The position numbers and the translations under genes were made by a program. DNA of 6,532 nucleotides from an uncultured Corynebacterium sp. Lineage in GTDB: Bacteria; Actinomycetota; Actinomycetes; Mycobacteriales; Mycobacteriaceae. Numbering within the stretch: position 1 is the first letter of the stretch; each line of letters begins with the position of its first letter. Below the pieces are notes generated by a model. The model was not told the origin of the DNA. It saw only the letters and a program-made list of their open reading frames with translations, and searched no databases. Below, piece after piece: positions 4,350 to 6,532 of the stretch. The stretch is from positions 1-6,532 of the forward strand of contig NZ_CALTVG010000091.1 of assembly GCF_943912665.1 (NCBI RefSeq). The letters are read 5' to 3'.

Positions 4350-5750
4350 ATGGTCACACACCCAATGAGGCAGGGCACCTATACGGTGTCATCGGGTTAT
4401 GGCCCGCGATGGGGCACAATGCACGCAGGACTGGATTTCGCGGCACCGATTGGCACGCCGATTTATGCGGCGGCTGATGGTGTTGTGGTTGAGGGCCGGG
4501 AGCGGTACAACGTATCCGGTTTCGGCTCGTGGATATGGCTCGACTGCCAGGACAGCGTCGGCAAGGATTTCATCTACGGGCACGTGAAGCATGACGGCAT
4601 TCTGGTCAAGACGGGCGACCGTGTACGTGCTGGGCAGCAGATAGGCGTGGTCGGTAACGAGGGGCAGTCCACCGGCCCGCACCTGCATTTTGAGGTGTGG
4701 GGGTCGCCGGGCCGTCTTGGTGGCGCTCACCAAGACCCGGCGCCGTATCTCGCGGGCGCGGCGCAGCCCGGCAACGCTGTGGCTCGTCCTGTGGGGAAGC
4801 AGGGCGGCACAATCTACGGAATTGACATTAGCGAGCATAACGATGGTTTGAGCTGTGTCCGGGCTAAGCAGGAGGGCATGGAGTTTGCCATCATTCGCCT
4901 ATGTGACGGCACCTACGTTGACCCGGTATTCCACTCGCACCTGGCGGACGCTGAGCAGGCCGGAATGCTCATCTCCACCTACTGGTATCTGCGCGCCCCA
5001 TCCGAGGGAACCACCATCGCCCAGCAGGTCGATGTAATCGACCAGCAAATGGGAGGACGCCGAGACCTGCCGGTGTGGATTGACGTGGAGAGCATCGACG
5101 AGCGGTTCCCACCAGGCGACCCACGCCACTATCTGCTACGCGGTGAAGACGTGTGGGAAGCCAAACGAGAACTGGAGCGTCGCGGATACCGTGTCCCCGG
5201 CGTCTACTCCGGCGCGTGGTACTGGGAGAACATGCCGGGCGGCGAGCCATCCATGCAGGGACTCGGCGCGCTCTGGTGCTCCAACTACGGGGACAATAAC
5301 GGGGTCGGTGCGCCGCGTGCCTTGTACGTGAGCGAGGGCGGCGACCGTCACCCCGGCTGGGACTACCCATTGGGCGACCGGAAGCCAGACCTTTTGCAGT
5401 ACGGGTCGCGTGGCACCGTCGCAGGCCGGCCAAACGTGGACATCAACGCCTATCGGGGCACTAAGGCGGAACTACGCGCCCTACTCAGCGGGAAACCCGC
5501 ACAAGATGAGGAACCTACGGAGGAAGAAATGAACAAGCTCTACAGGCAGATTACGACCTTTATCAGCGGCTACCTTGGGCCGCAGATTGACGCTATCCAA
5601 GAAATCTGGCGACAGCTTCGCGGCCCGGGCGGCAAGGGGTGGCCTCAGTTGGGGCAGAACGAGCAGGGGCAAAACCTGACGTTGGTTGATGCTATCGCAG
5701 CTGTCCGGCAGGACTTAGCCCGCATCGAGAAAAAGATTGAGGAGAAGTAA
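4350..5750 (+). CDS. Endolysin: M23 endopeptidase plus GH25 muramidase
   Basis: A phage lysin of 466 residues with two peptidoglycan-cutting domains. Residues 12-136 are an M23 (lysostaphin-type) zinc metallopeptidase that cuts peptide stems or cross-links. The metal/catalytic motifs are H25-x3-D29 (HAGLD), H78 in YGHVKH and HLH at 111-113. Residues 155-370 are a GH25 lysozyme that cleaves the MurNAc-GlcNAc bond: YGIDISEHND (D159), WIDVES with D245 and E247 as the DxE catalytic pair, and NVDINAY (D364). Residues 385-393 form an acidic linker. Residues 394-466 are helical, with GWPQLGQNEQGQNLTLVDAI and a final charged coiled-coil-like helix, probably for wall binding or self-association. There is no signal peptide, so export depends on the holin encoded five bases downstream. 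An internal ribosome-binding site precedes M394. All key catalytic residues appear intact. Confidence 0.95.
   Translation: MVTHPMRQGTYTVSSGYGPRWGTMHAGLDFAAPIGTPIYAAADGVVVEGRERYNVSGFGSWIWLDCQDSVGKDFIYGHVKHDGILVKTGDRVRAGQQIGVVGNEGQSTGPHLHFEVWGSPGRLGGAHQDPAPYLAGAAQPGNAVARPVGKQGGTIYGIDISEHNDGLSCVRAKQEGMEFAIIRLCDGTYVDPVFHSHLADAEQAGMLISTYWYLRAPSEGTTIAQQVDVIDQQMGGRRDLPVWIDVESIDERFPPGDPRHYLLRGEDVWEAKRELERRGYRVPGVYSGAWYWENMPGGEPSMQGLGALWCSNYGDNNGVGAPRALYVSEGGDRHPGWDYPLGDRKPDLLQYGSRGTVAGRPNVDINAYRGTKAELRALLSGKPAQDEEPTEEEMNKLYRQITTFISGYLGPQIDAIQEIWRQLRGPGGKGWPQLGQNEQGQNLTLVDAIAAVRQDLARIEKKIEEK
5519..5531 (+). promoter_or_regulatory. Internal ribosome-binding site and ATG before the endolysin C-terminal domain
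   Basis: GGAGG at 5519-5523 stands five bases before an in-frame ATG at 5529-5531 (M394). This is exactly at the junction between the acidic linker and the C-terminal helical domain. Initiation here would give a 73-residue product (5529-5750) containing only that domain. Several Gram-positive phage endolysins are known to make a separate binding-domain subunit this way. The purines also encode Thr-Glu-Glu-Glu, so chance is possible. Confidence 0.5.
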
Positions 5751-5755
5751 AAGCA

Positions 5756-6124
5756 ATGCAGTCTAAGCTGAACCCGGCGGGCTGGACCCGCCTCATCATC
5801 TACGTCATCTCCGGACTCGTTGGCCTGGCCGCCGTCGTAGTCAACGCTCTCGGCATGGGAGACCTTTCCCTCCTGCTTGGTACTGTCGCTGGTGCAGGTG
5901 CAGCCATCACAGGCGGCACCGCAGCAGCTAACCTGCCCAAAGCCCCAGACCAGTCTCGCACAGGTGGGCTAGAGCTTGAAAAGCTTATGCCTGCGATTCT
6001 CGAAATCGCCGGCGCAGCATCCGCATACCGCAGCGCTGTCGAGTACCAGCCCAAGCATGAAGCCGCCGACCCACAGGCCTCCGGTCTGCCGGTCTACACC
6101 GGGCCAACCACAGCAGGGGAGTAG
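5756..6124 (+). CDS. Holin, two transmembrane segments
   Basis: A 122-residue membrane protein directly after the endolysin. TM1 is about residues 12-33 (RLIIYVISGLVGLAAVVVNAL) and TM2 about 37-59 (LSLLLGTVAGAGAAITGGTAAA), joined by a tight turn GMGD. A soluble tail follows with a mildly amphipathic helix (LMPAILEIAGAASAYRSAVEY) and a Pro-rich end. This size and layout fit actinophage two-pass holins, which accumulate in the inner membrane and open at a set time so that the signal-less endolysin can escape. GAGGAG at 5739-5744, inside the end of the endolysin gene, lies 11 bases from the ATG. That is rather far, so translation may depend on coupling. Holin is assigned from topology and location, not a diagnostic motif; it might act with the downstream membrane protein. 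Confidence 0.85.
   Translation: MQSKLNPAGWTRLIIYVISGLVGLAAVVVNALGMGDLSLLLGTVAGAGAAITGGTAAANLPKAPDQSRTGGLELEKLMPAILEIAGAASAYRSAVEYQPKHEAADPQASGLPVYTGPTTAGE
6115..6121 (+). promoter_or_regulatory. Ribosome-binding site selecting a GTG start
   Basis: AGGGGAG at 6115-6121 overlaps the end of the holin gene and lies five bases before GTG 6127. It supports a gene that would be missed if only ATG starts were considered. Confidence 0.65.
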
Positions 6125-6126
6125 TC

Positions 6127-6532
6127 GTGAGATGGGAAGAATGTAAACGCCGCCTTTCCCGGTGGCTCGTATCCGACGCCGCTGGCCTCCTCATCATCGG
6201 CAGCATTTCCATTGCTCGCGGCATGTCCTACACGCCACTACTAGTGAATCCAGAGCGTAGGCCAACCCACTTCATGGAGAGTGTTCTTAACCCTCCCTCG
6301 TGGGCTGTGGTGTGGCTGCTCATGGGTGCGCTGTGCCTGTGCGCGGTTAAGTGGCACAGGCTCGTGCCCGCTGCCGTCGGGGCCGTCGTTGGCCTGCATT
6401 CCATGTGGGCGCTCAGCTTTATTTTCGCCACACTTCTGGGCGACTTGCCCCGCGCTTGGGTATCCTCCCTCGGCTACATCGGCATCGCAACCATGACCCT
6501 CTACGCATACGGACGCGGCCAGACCGGTGAGC
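6127..6532 (+). CDS. Four-helix membrane protein of the lysis cassette (3' end outside window)
   Basis: An uncharacterised membrane protein. The frame opens with GTG two bases after the holin stop and stays open to the window edge (135 residues seen). A short basic N-terminus (RWEECKRRLSRWL) is followed by four hydrophobic stretches: about 17-35 (DAAGLLIIGSISIARGMSY), 59-74 (WAVVWLLMGALCLCAV), 80-104 (a long Ala/Val/Leu segment) and 111-128 (WVSSLGYIGIATMTLYAY). The basic start and hydrophobic pattern suggest the N-terminus faces the cytoplasm. Place and topology suggest a second holin-like or holin-modulating protein, as membrane proteins often follow the holin in actinophages. I recognise no specific family, and the function is inferred from position only. 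The upstream AGGGGAG and tight spacing support it as a real gene. Confidence 0.7.
   Translation, partial: MRWEECKRRLSRWLVSDAAGLLIIGSISIARGMSYTPLLVNPERRPTHFMESVLNPPSWAVVWLLMGALCLCAVKWHRLVPAAVGAVVGLHSMWALSFIFATLLGDLPRAWVSSLGYIGIATMTLYAYGRGQTGE

Noticed and set aside
3710..4378. Long minus-strand open frame opposite the CBM-like gene
   Set aside because: It spans the intergenic hairpin and two genes, lacks a start signal, and all other genes run on the plus strand.
4969..5433. Minus-strand open frame opposite the GH25 domain
   Set aside because: Arg/Pro-rich shadow of a strongly supported catalytic domain.

Overview
The window looks like part of a tailed phage (siphovirus) or prophage of a high-GC Gram-positive bacterium. 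It holds the end of the tail-fibre/host-recognition region followed by the lysis cassette. All genes are on the plus strand and tightly packed, with stop/start overlaps or gaps of at most about 60 bases. The N-terminal domain of the second gene, the Gp37-like segment at the start of the window and the two-membrane-pass holin suggest an actinobacterial host, with Corynebacterium or a relative as my best guess. This rests on remembered family resemblance, not on a search.

Layout. (1) 1-1757: the 3' part of a large tail-tip/fibre protein. A globular piece is joined to a long coiled-coil stalk, partly built of 11-residue (hendecad) repeats, and a beta-rich C-terminal knob. (2) 1775-2602: a second minor tail/fibre protein with an N-terminal beta domain, an Ala/Ser-rich coiled coil, a two-triplet collagen-like motif and a small C-terminal domain. 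(3) 2608-3653: three small, probably beta-sandwich proteins in a row. The first is interrupted by a pure TC-dinucleotide tract that sends the sequenced frame out over the second gene. (4) 3650-4288: a protein with two carbohydrate-binding-like modules (CBM5/12 type) joined by an acidic Pro/Glu linker. (5) 4296-4323: a terminator-like hairpin between the tail and lysis genes. (6) 4350-5750: a two-enzyme endolysin (M23 zinc endopeptidase plus GH25 muramidase) with a helical C-terminal tail that has its own strong internal ribosome-binding site. (7) 5756-6124: a two-transmembrane holin. (8) 6127 to the end: a four-helix membrane protein with a GTG start, cut by the window edge.

How the parts work together: the fibre proteins, the small beta proteins and the CBM-like protein probably form or decorate the tail tip that binds cell-wall glycans. 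The holin then lets the signal-less endolysin reach the peptidoglycan at the end of infection. The most unusual spot is 2897-3005: a perfect Shine-Dalgarno sequence inside a gene, a (TC)9 tract, and a hairpin covering the next gene's ribosome-binding site. Each possible repeat length ends translation at a different place, so this could be a slippage-controlled (phase-variable) switch in a host-recognition locus. A sequencing error or a simple frameshift mutation would explain the same data. No tRNA, rRNA, CRISPR array, insertion sequence, integrase, attachment site or convincing promoter was seen. No gap between genes exceeds about 60 bases.
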